Source: a virus
IMG/VR virus record: IMGVR_UViG_3300036846_000664
Span: 1 to 21,339 of that record
Length of the DNA stretch: 21,339 nucleotides
Strand: one strand, 5' to 3'
Shown: positions 1-7,436 of the stretch, in pieces
How positions within the stretch are numbered: the stretch's first letter is position 1
How the letters are laid out: every line of letters starts with the position of its first letter
Notes under the pieces: model-generated
The model's database searches: none
Told to the model about the DNA's origin: nothing
The model's input: only the letters and a program-made list of their open reading frames with translations
Made by a program: the position numbers and the translations under genes

Positions 1-31
1 GTTCATTTTCCGCCAAGGGCGGAAACTGAAC
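1..31. repeat. Imperfect inverted repeat at left end
   Basis: The first 14 bases (GTTCATTTTCCGCC) and bases 18-31 (GGCGGAAACTGAAC) pair at 13 of 14 positions around a 3-base spacer AAG; the only mismatch is position 6 with 26. The element lies at the extreme end of the window, about 220 bases before the small terminase gene. That position fits a terminase recognition or cos-type site better than a transcription terminator, since no T-run follows. This is inference from position and symmetry only. Confidence 0.6.
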
Positions 32-248
32 GGGTGGTGGCGAGACCCATGTTTTGAGGCGGAAATGGGGGTTAAGTGGCGGCAACGCCCTACATTCGGC
101 TGACCTTGGGTGGTGGCGCGTCGGCCCTACCGCTCGGGACGCACAAACCCTGCGCGTCATAGTCCCTGGTCAGGCCGGGTGTCTGTGAGGCGCCGCCACG
201 GCTTCGGGCCCGGTGGTGCGCCGTCCCATTTCCGCCCAGAATGGGGGC
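1..248. other. Non-coding left end with repeats, candidate cos/packaging region
   Basis: No convincing gene was found in this stretch. The 8-mer GGCGGAAA occurs four times, twice in each orientation: TTTCCGCC at 7-14 and 229-236, GGCGGAAA at 18-25 and 58-65. The outer pair extends to a perfect 12-bp inverted repeat, GGCGGAAATGGG at 58-69 and CCCATTTCCGCC at 225-236. An 11-mer, GGGTGGTGGCG, is directly repeated at 32-42 and 108-118. A small GNRA-loop hairpin (GGCG-GCAA-CGCC) sits at 78-89. Arrays of this kind next to the small terminase gene are typical of terminase-binding sites in cos phages. No cleavage site can be assigned from sequence alone. Confidence 0.5.
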
Positions 249-575
249 GTGGGCACACGCAAAGCGCCGGAGGAGCACCCGGGGGGATCCTGGCGCAACC
301 GCAGGGCGACCGAGCGCACCATCACGGCGCTGCGCCGCGGCGGTCGGCTCGAGGAGGTCGACTCCGCGGCGATCGCCCTGGCCCGCCATCTGGCCCTCGC
401 CCTCGACGAGGTCGACGCCGCCGTGCTGCCGGCGCAGACGGCGAGCCTGGCCCGGGTGCAGTTGGCCGCCCTGCGTACGCTGAGGGGCATCGATGACGGT
501 TCTGAGCGAGACGCGGACGTCGGCGAGCTCCTCGCCATGCTCTCTGCCCCGGTGGCAGACCCGCCGCAGCCCTGA
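249..575 (+). CDS. terS: Phage terminase small subunit
   Basis: The product (108 aa) would recognise the packaging site on phage DNA and recruit the large terminase. It starts with a basic Gly/Pro-rich stretch, followed by two helical blocks (around RATERTITALRRGG and ALARHLALALDEVDA) and a third helix TASLARVQLAALRTLRG. This is the pattern of actinophage small terminases, which end in a short acidic tail. It directly precedes and overlaps the large subunit gene. The GTG at 249 was chosen because GGGGG lies just upstream and because it leaves the 225-236 repeat outside the coding region; an in-frame GTG at 213 would add 12 residues. The call rests on position and general pattern, as this family is weakly conserved. 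Confidence 0.7.
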   Translation: MGTRKAPEEHPGGSWRNRRATERTITALRRGGRLEEVDSAAIALARHLALALDEVDAAVLPAQTASLARVQLAALRTLRGIDDGSERDADVGELLAMLSAPVADPPQP

Positions 576-1929
576 GCGCCAGACGACGGGGCCGCGGCTG
601 GCCCGCATCGCCAAGGTGCTGCGCCAGCCGTTCATGGAATGGCAGCAGCTCGTGGCCGACGTGGCCGGCGAGATCGAGCCCTCGACCGGACTGCCCGCCT
701 ACCGTGAGGTCCGGATCTCGGTGCCCCGCCAATCCGGCAAGACAAGTCTCATCCTCGTGGCCGAGGTCGACCGCTGCATCGGCTGGGGCCCCAACCAGCG
801 GGTGATCTACGCCGCCCAGGACCGCAACAACTCGAGGGCCAAGTGGGAGGAGCAGGGCGAGCTCCTCACCCGCTCGCCGCTGCGCAAGGCCATGCGCATG
901 CGCCGCCAGACCGGCATGGAGCGCATGGTCTTCGACGCCACCGGCTCGACCATCGGCATCACCGCGTCGGGAGAGAGCTCGGGCCACGGCCAGACGCTCG
1001 ACCTCGGCGTCATCGACGAGGCCTTCGCCCAGAAGGACGAGCGGCTCGTCCAGGCCTTCCGGCCCGCCATGCTCACCAGACCGGCGGCGCAGATGTGGAT
1101 CGTTTCGACCATGGGGGCCGAGGACTCGATCTTCCTCCACGACCGCATCGACGACGGCCGGGCCCGGGTCGAGGCCGACGAGCGGTCTGGCGTGGCCTTC
1201 TTCGAGTGGTCAGCCGGCGACGACGACGACCCCGACGACCCGGCCACGTGGTGGCGTTGCATGCCCGCCCTCGGGCGCACCGTCACCGAGGCCGTCATCC
1301 AGACCGACCACGACGCCCTGCCGCCCGAGGAGTTCGCCCGGGCCTACCTGAACCGGCGCACCTCGAGCGGCTCGGCTGTCATTGCGCTCGGCACCTGGCA
1401 GGCCGCCCGGGAGCCGACGAGCCAGGTGGCCGGCCTGCCCTGTTTCGCCATCGACGTGACGCCAGACCGCTCGCACGGCTCGATCGCCGTGGCCGGGTGG
1501 AAGCCCGATCACCGCGTCCACGTCGAGGTGGTCGAGCACCGCCCCGGCACCGAGTGGATCGTCGAGCGCATGGCCGAGCTCGACCGGCGCTGGCATCCCT
1601 GGCCCGTCGTGGTCGATCCCGCCAGCCCGGCCGGGTCGCTCCTAGTCGACCTGGCCAGCCTGGGGGTGCGTACTGAGACGCTGAACGCGAGAGACTACGC
1701 CGCGGCATGCGCGCAGTTCTACGATGCAGTTATGGGCCCCGAGCCGAGGATCGTGCACCTCGACCAGCCCGTGCTCAACCTCGCCGTCGGCGGCGCCCGA
1801 AAGCGTGTCCTCGGTGACGCCTGGGCCTGGGCCCGCAAGGTCGGCGCCGACGTCTCCCCGCTCGTCGCCGTCACGCTGGCCCGCTGGGGGCTGGTCAAGG
1901 CGGGCGACGCCAAGCCGCAGATCTTGTGA
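493..1929 (+). CDS. terL: Phage terminase large subunit (ATPase and nuclease)
   Basis: This is the packaging motor that drives DNA into the prohead and cuts the concatemer (478 aa, normal length). The ATPase domain shows the Walker A motif PRQSGKTS at about residues 78-85, Walker B LGVIDEA at 171-177 and a coupling segment IVSTMG at 203-208. The C-terminal RNase H-like nuclease domain begins at FAIDVTPDRSHGSIAVAG, where Asp321 is the probable first metal ligand; further acidic residues follow around VVVDPAS. The ATG at 493 has GAGGGG five bases upstream and is the only sensible in-frame start. It makes the first 28 codons overlap the end of the small subunit gene in another frame. The family call is very strong. 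Confidence 0.97.
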   Translation: MTVLSETRTSASSSPCSLPRWQTRRSPERQTTGPRLARIAKVLRQPFMEWQQLVADVAGEIEPSTGLPAYREVRISVPRQSGKTSLILVAEVDRCIGWGPNQRVIYAAQDRNNSRAKWEEQGELLTRSPLRKAMRMRRQTGMERMVFDATGSTIGITASGESSGHGQTLDLGVIDEAFAQKDERLVQAFRPAMLTRPAAQMWIVSTMGAEDSIFLHDRIDDGRARVEADERSGVAFFEWSAGDDDDPDDPATWWRCMPALGRTVTEAVIQTDHDALPPEEFARAYLNRRTSSGSAVIALGTWQAAREPTSQVAGLPCFAIDVTPDRSHGSIAVAGWKPDHRVHVEVVEHRPGTEWIVERMAELDRRWHPWPVVVDPASPAGSLLVDLASLGVRTETLNARDYAAACAQFYDAVMGPEPRIVHLDQPVLNLAVGGARKRVLGDAWAWARKVGADVSPLVAVTLARWGLVKAGDAKPQIL

Positions 1930-2087
1930 ACTGGCTCCGCCGGCACCTCGCCCTCGGTACGCAGATCGCCGGCGTCGGCACGGTGGCAGTCGGTTTCGGG
2001 CTGCTCGATTCCTGGGCGGGCGTGGTGGCGGGCGGTGTGGGGCTCATTGCGCTCGGTGTGGCGAGCGAACTGGCACCGGGAGCGTGA
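1926..2087 (+). CDS. Small two-helix membrane protein between terminase and portal
   Basis: A 53-residue protein starts at a GTG that overlaps the terminase stop in a GTGA. It has a short basic N-terminus (MNWLRRHLAL) and then two hydrophobic Gly-rich stretches, about residues 13-27 and 30-46, broken by a single Asp-Ser-Trp turn. This predicts a membrane hairpin with both ends in the cytoplasm. Similar micro membrane proteins are common at this position in actinophage genomes, but their function is not established. It could be a holin-like protein, since no other clear holin is seen, but position argues against a strict lysis role. Confidence 0.65.
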   Translation: MNWLRRHLALGTQIAGVGTVAVGFGLLDSWAGVVAGGVGLIALGVASELAPGA

Positions 2088-2091
2088 CCTA

Positions 2092-3438
2092 GTGGGCCTG
2101 GCACGCTTGTTGACCCGCTCGGGCCCCGCCCCGGTGCCGGCCACCGTGCCCTCTGGCGTCCAACAGGCCGCCGGGCCGCCCATGACGACCGACACCGCGC
2201 CGGGGGGGTGGTTCCCCTCGGCCGGCCGCGTGCTCAACCCGCCTTCTGAGGGCTCGGCGCTGTCCGTGCCGGCCTTCTGGCGTGGGCACGCCTACGTCTG
2301 CGGTTCCATCGGCCTCTTGCCGGTGACGGCGTGGCGTGACACCGACGAGCTCGACCCCCAACCGCCCGTGTTGCGCCAGCCCGACCCCAACCAGACGCCG
2401 ATGGCCTTCTGGTCCCAGGTCACCTCCAGCCTCACGCTCTACGGCAACGCCATCTGCGTCATCACCGGCACCGACCGCCTCGGCTATCCAACGAGCCTCT
2501 ACCCGGTGCACCCGCTCTATGCCGCCGTACGCTTCGCCGGCAATCCCTCTGACCCGCTCATCGCCGGCTGGTACCTGGCCGGGCACTTCTACGACCCGAG
2601 CCAGGTCTGGCACGTCAAGTCCCATCTGGCCCGCGCCGGGTGGCCGCTCGGGCGTGGCCTGCTCGACGGCGTGCCCGACGGCATCGCCATGGCCCAAGCC
2701 GTCCAGGACTACGGCGCCACGTACTTCAACGGCGGCGGCATGCCGACCGGCGTGCTCAAGGTGCACCGCCCCGAGATCACCCAGGCCCAGGCCGACGCGG
2801 CCAAGGCGGCGTGGATCACCAAGTACGCCGGCGGCAACGGCGTCGCCGTGCTCAACGAGCTGACCGACTTCAGCCCGGTGGCCTACAAGCCGGTCGATTC
2901 CCAGATGATCGAGAGCCGCCAGATGACGCTCACCGAGGTGGCGCTGATGTGGGGCCTGCCGCCGACCAAGCTGGGCTCCAACGTCGGCGGGTCGACGTAT
3001 CGCAACGCCGAGATGGAGGAGATCCAGGCCCGTAACGACGCCGTCGTCCCGTGGGCCAGCCTCCTCGAGCAGGCCGTGAGCATCGAGCTCTTGCCCCGGG
3101 GCCAGCACGCCGAGTGGGACCTCGACGCCAAGTTGCGCGCCGACACGCTCAGCCGTTACCAGGCCTACCAGTTCGCCCTCGGCGGGCCCGGGCCCACCAG
3201 CCAGTGGATTCTCCCCGACGAGGTCCGCGGTCTGGAGAACCTCGACCCGATGGCCGACGCCATGGCCGACATGGCCCAGGCCGCCATCGCGAGCGCCGGC
3301 GACGAGGACGTGGCCGAGGTGGTCGGGCCCCAGGCCGGTGGGCCGGCGTCGGCCAACACGACGCCCCAGGTAGCGCCCAAGTCCGTCACCGCCCCGACCC
3401 CGAGCCCGTACTACCCGGCCCCGACGGGGCCCGCATGA
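2092..3438 (+). CDS. Phage portal protein (HK97 family)
   Basis: The product forms the dodecameric ring at the head vertex through which DNA passes and to which the neck attaches. Landmarks include FWRGHAYVCGSIGLLPVTAW near the N-terminus, the NAICVITGTDRLGYPTSLYPVHP block in the middle, and SRQMTLTEVALMWGLPPTKLG, a hallmark of HK97-type portals in which phages select a 'GLPP' loop. The C-terminal 50 residues are Ala/Pro-rich and probably disordered. GTG at 2092 was preferred over an upstream in-frame ATG at 2035 because 2035 lies inside the previous small gene; GGGAGC stands upstream of it. Length (448 aa) is normal. Confidence 0.95.
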   Translation: MGLARLLTRSGPAPVPATVPSGVQQAAGPPMTTDTAPGGWFPSAGRVLNPPSEGSALSVPAFWRGHAYVCGSIGLLPVTAWRDTDELDPQPPVLRQPDPNQTPMAFWSQVTSSLTLYGNAICVITGTDRLGYPTSLYPVHPLYAAVRFAGNPSDPLIAGWYLAGHFYDPSQVWHVKSHLARAGWPLGRGLLDGVPDGIAMAQAVQDYGATYFNGGGMPTGVLKVHRPEITQAQADAAKAAWITKYAGGNGVAVLNELTDFSPVAYKPVDSQMIESRQMTLTEVALMWGLPPTKLGSNVGGSTYRNAEMEEIQARNDAVVPWASLLEQAVSIELLPRGQHAEWDLDAKLRADTLSRYQAYQFALGGPGPTSQWILPDEVRGLENLDPMADAMADMAQAAIASAGDEDVAEVVGPQAGGPASANTTPQVAPKSVTAPTPSPYYPAPTGPA

Positions 3439-3451
3439 TGGGAGGCACCTG

Positions 3452-4351
3452 ATGGCCGAATGGGACGCCAACTACGTCAACGACCTACCCGACTCGGCAT
3501 TCCTGACGATTCTCGGCGGCGGGCACAAGGACGCCGACGGTAAGACGATGCCCCGGTCGTTGCGCTACTTCCCGGTACGCAACGCGGCCGGCGACGTCGA
3601 CCTGCCCCACGTGCGCAATGCGCTCGCCCGCATCCCGCAGGCCTCGAGCCTGAGCCCGGTCCAGCGCGAGGCCGCCATGTCCAAGGCCAAGGCCCTGGCC
3701 AAGACGACGACGGTCAGCGGCAATCAGGGCGAGTACGCCGGCACGGCGGGCAGCGGGCGCTCGCGGGCCTTCGGCGAGGTGCTCGCACCCAGCGAAGGCA
3801 CCGAGCTGCGCAGTTTCAGCGTGCCGCTCTCAGTCGAGTTCCGCTCCGACGGCGTCGGGCGAACCCTGCTGGGCCGGGCCGTCCCCTACGGGGCGGTCGC
3901 CGAGCTCCCCGGCGGCGTCCATGAGCGCTTCATCGCCGGGGCCTTCGCCCGCCAGATCGCCAGCGGCAACGTCGGCCGGGTGCGCCTCTTCGAGTCCCAC
4001 CACGCCCGCCTCGACGGTGCGCCGCCCATCGGTAAGACCGCCAGCCTCGACGAGCGTTCCGACGGGCTCTACGGCGCCTGGCCGCTGAATGCGACCACCC
4101 GGGCCAACGACGCCCTCGAGCTGGTCCGCTCGGGCGAGGTGACTGGGCTCTCGGTCGGCTTCAAGGCCACCGAGGGCGGCAGCGTGCGCGGCCGTGATGG
4201 CGTCATCGAGCGGCGCAGCGTCCACCTCGACCACGTGGTGCTCACCCACGAGCCGGTCTACGAGGGTGCCGGCGTGCTGAGCGTGCGGGCCCAGCCGAGC
4301 GGGCCGAGCCTGGGCGACCTGCGAGCCGACCTCGAGCAGAGGAGATTGTGA
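3452..4351 (+). CDS. Prohead protease with extra N-terminal domain
   Basis: This is a capsid maturation serine protease of the HK97 (U35) type, 299 aa. The protease domain spans about residues 120-280. Candidate catalytic residues are a His at 183-184 (ESHHARLDG, followed by PPIG) and Ser234 in TGLSVGF. The final segment LDHVVLTHEPVYEGAGV matches the end of this family. Residues 1-85 form a separate module, SAFLTILGGGHKDADGKTMP then LRYFPVRNAAGDVDLPHVRNALARIPQ, resembling the small domain known as DUF6582 in phage proteins. The two are joined by a Gly/Ser-rich linker. A strong GGGAGG lies six bases before the ATG. It sits in the usual place between portal and capsid. Confidence 0.9.
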   Translation: MAEWDANYVNDLPDSAFLTILGGGHKDADGKTMPRSLRYFPVRNAAGDVDLPHVRNALARIPQASSLSPVQREAAMSKAKALAKTTTVSGNQGEYAGTAGSGRSRAFGEVLAPSEGTELRSFSVPLSVEFRSDGVGRTLLGRAVPYGAVAELPGGVHERFIAGAFARQIASGNVGRVRLFESHHARLDGAPPIGKTASLDERSDGLYGAWPLNATTRANDALELVRSGEVTGLSVGFKATEGGSVRGRDGVIERRSVHLDHVVLTHEPVYEGAGVLSVRAQPSGPSLGDLRADLEQRRL

Positions 4352-4443
4352 TGATGACCACCACCCAGATCGTGATCCTGCTCGTCGAGGTGGGCGTGAT
4401 CGCCGCCGTGGCATTACTTGGTCTGCTCGGGGTGCGGCGCTAG
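4351..4443 (+). CDS. 30-residue single-pass membrane peptide
   Basis: An ATG at 4351 overlaps the protease stop by one base and is preceded by AGGAG. The peptide MMTTTQIVILLVEVGVIAAV continues with ALLGLLGVRR and is almost entirely one hydrophobic helix with a basic end, so it should insert in the membrane with the C-terminus inside. A GTG at 4348 is an alternative start. Nothing more can be said about function. Its tight coupling between protease and capsid genes suggests it is expressed late. The 126 bases after it contain no gene, only the ribosome-binding site of the capsid gene (GGGAGG) and a weak 5-bp hairpin (CAGGA...TCCTG). Confidence 0.55.
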   Translation: MMTTTQIVILLVEVGVIAAVALLGLLGVRR

Positions 4444-4569
4444 CATCACCCCCGAGTAGCCGACCCCGTCAGTTCGGCCCCCGGCATTGTCCGGCCCCCG
4501 ACCGCAAGCGGACCCGGTTCAGGAGAACGATCCTGTGCCGCACGTCCCGCGGCCAGATGGGAGGCCGAA

Positions 4570-5964
4570 ATGCCGAACCGCCTGCTCGAGCGCCTGGGCG
4601 CCGACTACGACCAGCTCGTCAGCCAGTACGAGACGATCCTCAACCGCTGCGCCGACGACCAGCGCGACCCGACCGAGGCCGAGGTTGGCCTGATCGAGGG
4701 CCTGCGCTCCAACATGACCCCGCTGGCTGAGCGCATCCTCGAGCTGCGCGCCATCGACGATCAGCGCATGAGTACGGCCACCGCGCTGACCGAGGTCCCC
4801 GACCTGGCCGCCCTATCCCAGACCAGCGAGGGCCACTCGGTCGTCCATGTCCGCTCCGAGGAGATGGTCTACCGCCCGGCTGATGCCGGCGGCGGCGAGC
4901 GCGTGAGCTTCTTCAGGGACCTGCTCCACGCCCAGCGCGACGGCGACACCGAGGCCCGGAGCCGCCTGGACCGCCACGGACTGCAGATGCGCGCCGCGGG
5001 GACCACGGTCTCGGGCACGGGTGTCATCCCGCCCACGTGGATGTTCAACGAGTTCGCCATCATCGCCCACGGGGCGAGGCCCTGGGCCGACACGCTGCGC
5101 CGGGTCGCCATCACCGACGCCAACCCGATCGTGATCGGCAAGCAGACCGCCGGCGCGGTCATCGGGCTCCAAGGCGGTGAGAACAGCGCACCACCCGACG
5201 GCAACTTCAACGCCACGCAGTTGACCATCAGCCCGTCGACCTACACCGGCAAGGTCGATGTCAGTCGCCAGTTGCTCGACGGCTCTAACCCCGCCGTCGA
5301 CGGCCTGATCTTCACCGACTGCATGGGCGCCTACAACGAGCAGGTCGAGACGGCTGTGGTGGCCGCCTTCGAGAACGCCTCGGGCTTCGCGGCGACGATC
5401 ACCTATCCGGGCACCGCCCCGGTGTACGCCAACATGTTCGACGCCTTCATCGACGCCGGCGCCTCGGTGCGCAAGCACCGCAAGTCCGCCCCCAAGGTCG
5501 TCTTCTGCTCGGAGGGCGCCTGGGCCTTCATGGCCAAGGAGAAGGACACCCAGGGCCGGCCGCTGGTGACGACGGGCTACCACGGCCCGGTCAACGCCTA
5601 CGGCCTGGGCGACTCGGTCCTCTACGGCCAGATCGCCGGCGAGGTGGTCGGGCTCCAGGTGATTCCCTCCTGGGCCGCGGTTGACAACCACCTCTACGTG
5701 CTCAAGGCCGACGACTCGCTGCTGCTCGAGTCGAGCACCTTCAACTTCCGCTATGAGGAGGTACTCGGGCCTGAGTCGATCCGCCTCGGGGTGTGGGGCT
5801 ACGCGGCACCGGTGATCAGCCGCTACCCGCTCGGTATCGCCAAGATCGACGCCGGCACCACCATCCCCGCCCCGGCCGAGGTCGAGGAAGAGTCCAGCGC
5901 CAACGGCGAAGAGGACGAGGCCAAGTCCAACGGCGGCGCCCGGCGCGCCAACGGCGGCAAGTAG
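4570..5964 (+). CDS. Major capsid protein (HK97 fold)
   Basis: The product is the main shell protein (464 aa). Residues 1 to about 90 are helical and charged (LLERLGADYDQLVSQYETIL and the segment to TALTEVPDL) and look like the scaffolding delta domain removed by the adjacent protease. The HK97-fold body runs from about residue 145 (TTVSGTGVIPPTWMFNEF) through the P-domain (MFDAFIDAGASVRKH, PKVVFCSEGAWAFM) to FNFRYEEVLGPESIRLGVWGYAAPVISRYP. The last 35 residues are a polar Glu/Asn/Gly tail with a basic end, which is not part of the usual fold. ATG at 4570 has GGGAGG upstream. Confidence 0.95.
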   Translation: MPNRLLERLGADYDQLVSQYETILNRCADDQRDPTEAEVGLIEGLRSNMTPLAERILELRAIDDQRMSTATALTEVPDLAALSQTSEGHSVVHVRSEEMVYRPADAGGGERVSFFRDLLHAQRDGDTEARSRLDRHGLQMRAAGTTVSGTGVIPPTWMFNEFAIIAHGARPWADTLRRVAITDANPIVIGKQTAGAVIGLQGGENSAPPDGNFNATQLTISPSTYTGKVDVSRQLLDGSNPAVDGLIFTDCMGAYNEQVETAVVAAFENASGFAATITYPGTAPVYANMFDAFIDAGASVRKHRKSAPKVVFCSEGAWAFMAKEKDTQGRPLVTTGYHGPVNAYGLGDSVLYGQIAGEVVGLQVIPSWAAVDNHLYVLKADDSLLLESSTFNFRYEEVLGPESIRLGVWGYAAPVISRYPLGIAKIDAGTTIPAPAEVEEESSANGEEDEAKSNGGARRANGGK

Positions 5965-5972
5965 GAGGCCCC

Positions 5973-6311
5973 TTGGCGACGGACTGGCCGACTCACGACG
6001 ACGTCTGCGTCATCCTGCGCCTGCAGGAACCTTCAGCGGACGACGCCGTCGTGGAGTCGGCCCGCCTCGCCGCCCTCGATTACGTGATCGGGCGAGTGGA
6101 CCAGTCGATCAGTGGTCCGCTCGACGGCTCGGGGCCGATTCCAGACGGCCTTTACGAGGCGGCGCTGTTGTACTCAGCACGCTTCTACCGCCGGCGTGAC
6201 TCTCTCGACGGCACCATCGGCTGGGGCGAAATGGGCGTCGTCCGTGTCGGGCTCGAGGACAAGGACGCCGAGAAGCTGATTGGGCGCTATAGCGCGGTCG
6301 TGGTCGGGTGA
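5973..6311 (+). CDS. Head-tail connector (adaptor) protein
   Basis: This 112-residue protein follows the capsid gene, where HK97-like phages encode the gp6-type adaptor that binds under the portal. It has the expected plan: short helices for sequence capture (WPTHDDVCVILRL, DDAVVESARLAALDYVIGRVDQ), then PDGLYEAALLYSARFYRRRDS and a C-terminal acidic/hydrophobic end. The start is a TTG at 5973 with GTAGGAGG six bases upstream; upstream in-frame codons lie inside the capsid gene. Sequence identity in this family is low, so the call depends on order and pattern. Confidence 0.75.
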   Translation: MATDWPTHDDVCVILRLQEPSADDAVVESARLAALDYVIGRVDQSISGPLDGSGPIPDGLYEAALLYSARFYRRRDSLDGTIGWGEMGVVRVGLEDKDAEKLIGRYSAVVVG

Positions 6312-6703
6312 GCTGGGATCGCACGCCCTTCGCCGCCGCCCTGGCCAAGGCCATCGAGGCCGAGCTCGGTACCCTCGGCGTGACGGCCACGGTGTTCGAC
6401 AAGCCGCCCTTCACGCTCAACGCGCCGAGCATCGTCATCGGGCGACCCGCCGAGGTCCGCTACTCCGAGGTGGCTTTCGGCATCGACGCGGCGAACGTCC
6501 CGGTCACCGTGGTGGCCGGCGTCGACCAGGACGAGACGGCGGCCGAACTGATCGCCGTGGTGCGCTCGGCCATTGCGGCCGACGAGAGCCTCGCCGCCGC
6601 CGTGGCGCTCTGTGTGCCGACGTCAGAGCGCAACTGGACGCACGTGAACGTGAGCGGCGCCGACCTGTTGCGCGCCGACGTCATCGTCGAGGTCCAAATG
6701 TGA
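6308..6703 (+). CDS. Putative tail terminator / neck protein
   Basis: A 131-residue protein starts at a GTG overlapping the previous stop (GTGA). It is an alpha/beta protein: an N-terminal helix (TPFAAALAKAIEAELGTLGV), strands TATVFDKPPF and SIVIGRPAEVRY, a central VPVTVVAGVDQDETAAELIAVV and a final strand DLLRADVIVEVQM. This order matches small tail terminator or tail-completion proteins that cap the tail tube and join it to the head. It immediately precedes the major tail protein. No sequence signature fixes the family, so the assignment is positional. Confidence 0.6.
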   Translation: MSWDRTPFAAALAKAIEAELGTLGVTATVFDKPPFTLNAPSIVIGRPAEVRYSEVAFGIDAANVPVTVVAGVDQDETAAELIAVVRSAIAADESLAAAVALCVPTSERNWTHVNVSGADLLRADVIVEVQM

Positions 6704-6716
6704 GAAGGGAGCACCT

Positions 6717-7436
6717 ATGAGTCCAACCAAGAACGGTGAGAACGGTGAGAACGGTGGCACGGCGCTGCTCGACGCGCCCACCTTGACGGCGACGGGCGAC
6801 CCGGTGCCGCCGACGGCGTCGCCGCTGATCCTCAACGACGCCTATTACGAACTGAACGGCGTGAACCTGCGCTGCCTGGTCAAGCACCTCGAGGTCATCC
6901 CCGAGAACAAACTCGTGACGATCACCAGTTTCTGCGCCGAGACCGACTACGTGGGCGTGACGAAATGGCACCAAAAGGTGACCTTCCACCAGTCATTCGA
7001 CGTCGGCGCGGTCTACCAGACGCTGAACGCCGCCTATACCAACTTCGTCGCCACCGGGGCGCCGGCCACCTTCAAGGCCCGGCCGCATTCGAGCCAGGTG
7101 GCCAGTGCCACCAACCCGATCATCTCGGGCCAGGTCATCCCCCAGCCCTTCGAGCTCCTGATCGGCGACGCCGGGGCGAGCTCCGAGGTGGCCATCGATT
7201 GGAACCTCTTGGCCCCGCCCAACGTCGACAATGGCAGCGTGGCCGCCACCGGGGCGACGGCGGGCCAGCCGGGCTACTACAGCCCGAGCGGCGCGAGCGT
7301 CCCGGCCAACCTGGCCGCCCTGGCCGGCGTGACCGCCACCCCGGCCACGGCGTGGGCCACGGGCACCTACGTGCTCACCGCCGACCTGCTCGGTGCGCAC
7401 TGGTCCGGTACCGCCTGGGCCGCCGGCAAGGCCTAA
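6717..7436 (+). CDS. Major tail tube protein
   Basis: A 239-residue protein in the place of the tail tube subunit. After a low-complexity start (NGENGENGG) and a Pro-rich linker, the core begins at LILNDAYYELNGVNLRC and runs as alternating strands through VTITSFCAETDYVGVTKWHQKVTFHQS and FELLIGDAGASSEVAIDWNLLAPP. From about residue 170 a separate Ala/Gly/Thr-rich segment ends with TAWATGTYVLTADLLGAHWSGTAW, which looks like an added surface domain. AAGGGAG precedes the ATG. No larger tail tube candidate is present. Confidence 0.8.
   Translation: MSPTKNGENGENGGTALLDAPTLTATGDPVPPTASPLILNDAYYELNGVNLRCLVKHLEVIPENKLVTITSFCAETDYVGVTKWHQKVTFHQSFDVGAVYQTLNAAYTNFVATGAPATFKARPHSSQVASATNPIISGQVIPQPFELLIGDAGASSEVAIDWNLLAPPNVDNGSVAATGATAGQPGYYSPSGASVPANLAALAGVTATPATAWATGTYVLTADLLGAHWSGTAWAAGKA

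Noticed and set aside
110-496. 128-residue + strand open frame before and across the small terminase gene
   Set aside because: Arg/Pro/Gly-rich composition typical of an off-frame read, and it overlaps the repeat region.
322-1140. 272-residue minus-strand open frame opposite terminase
   Set aside because: Antisense shadow of two well-supported terminase genes.
2089-3471. 460-residue minus-strand open frame opposite the portal gene
   Set aside because: It is a GC-rich antisense shadow of Val/Gly/Arg/Leu-rich text with no motifs; the + strand portal is certain.
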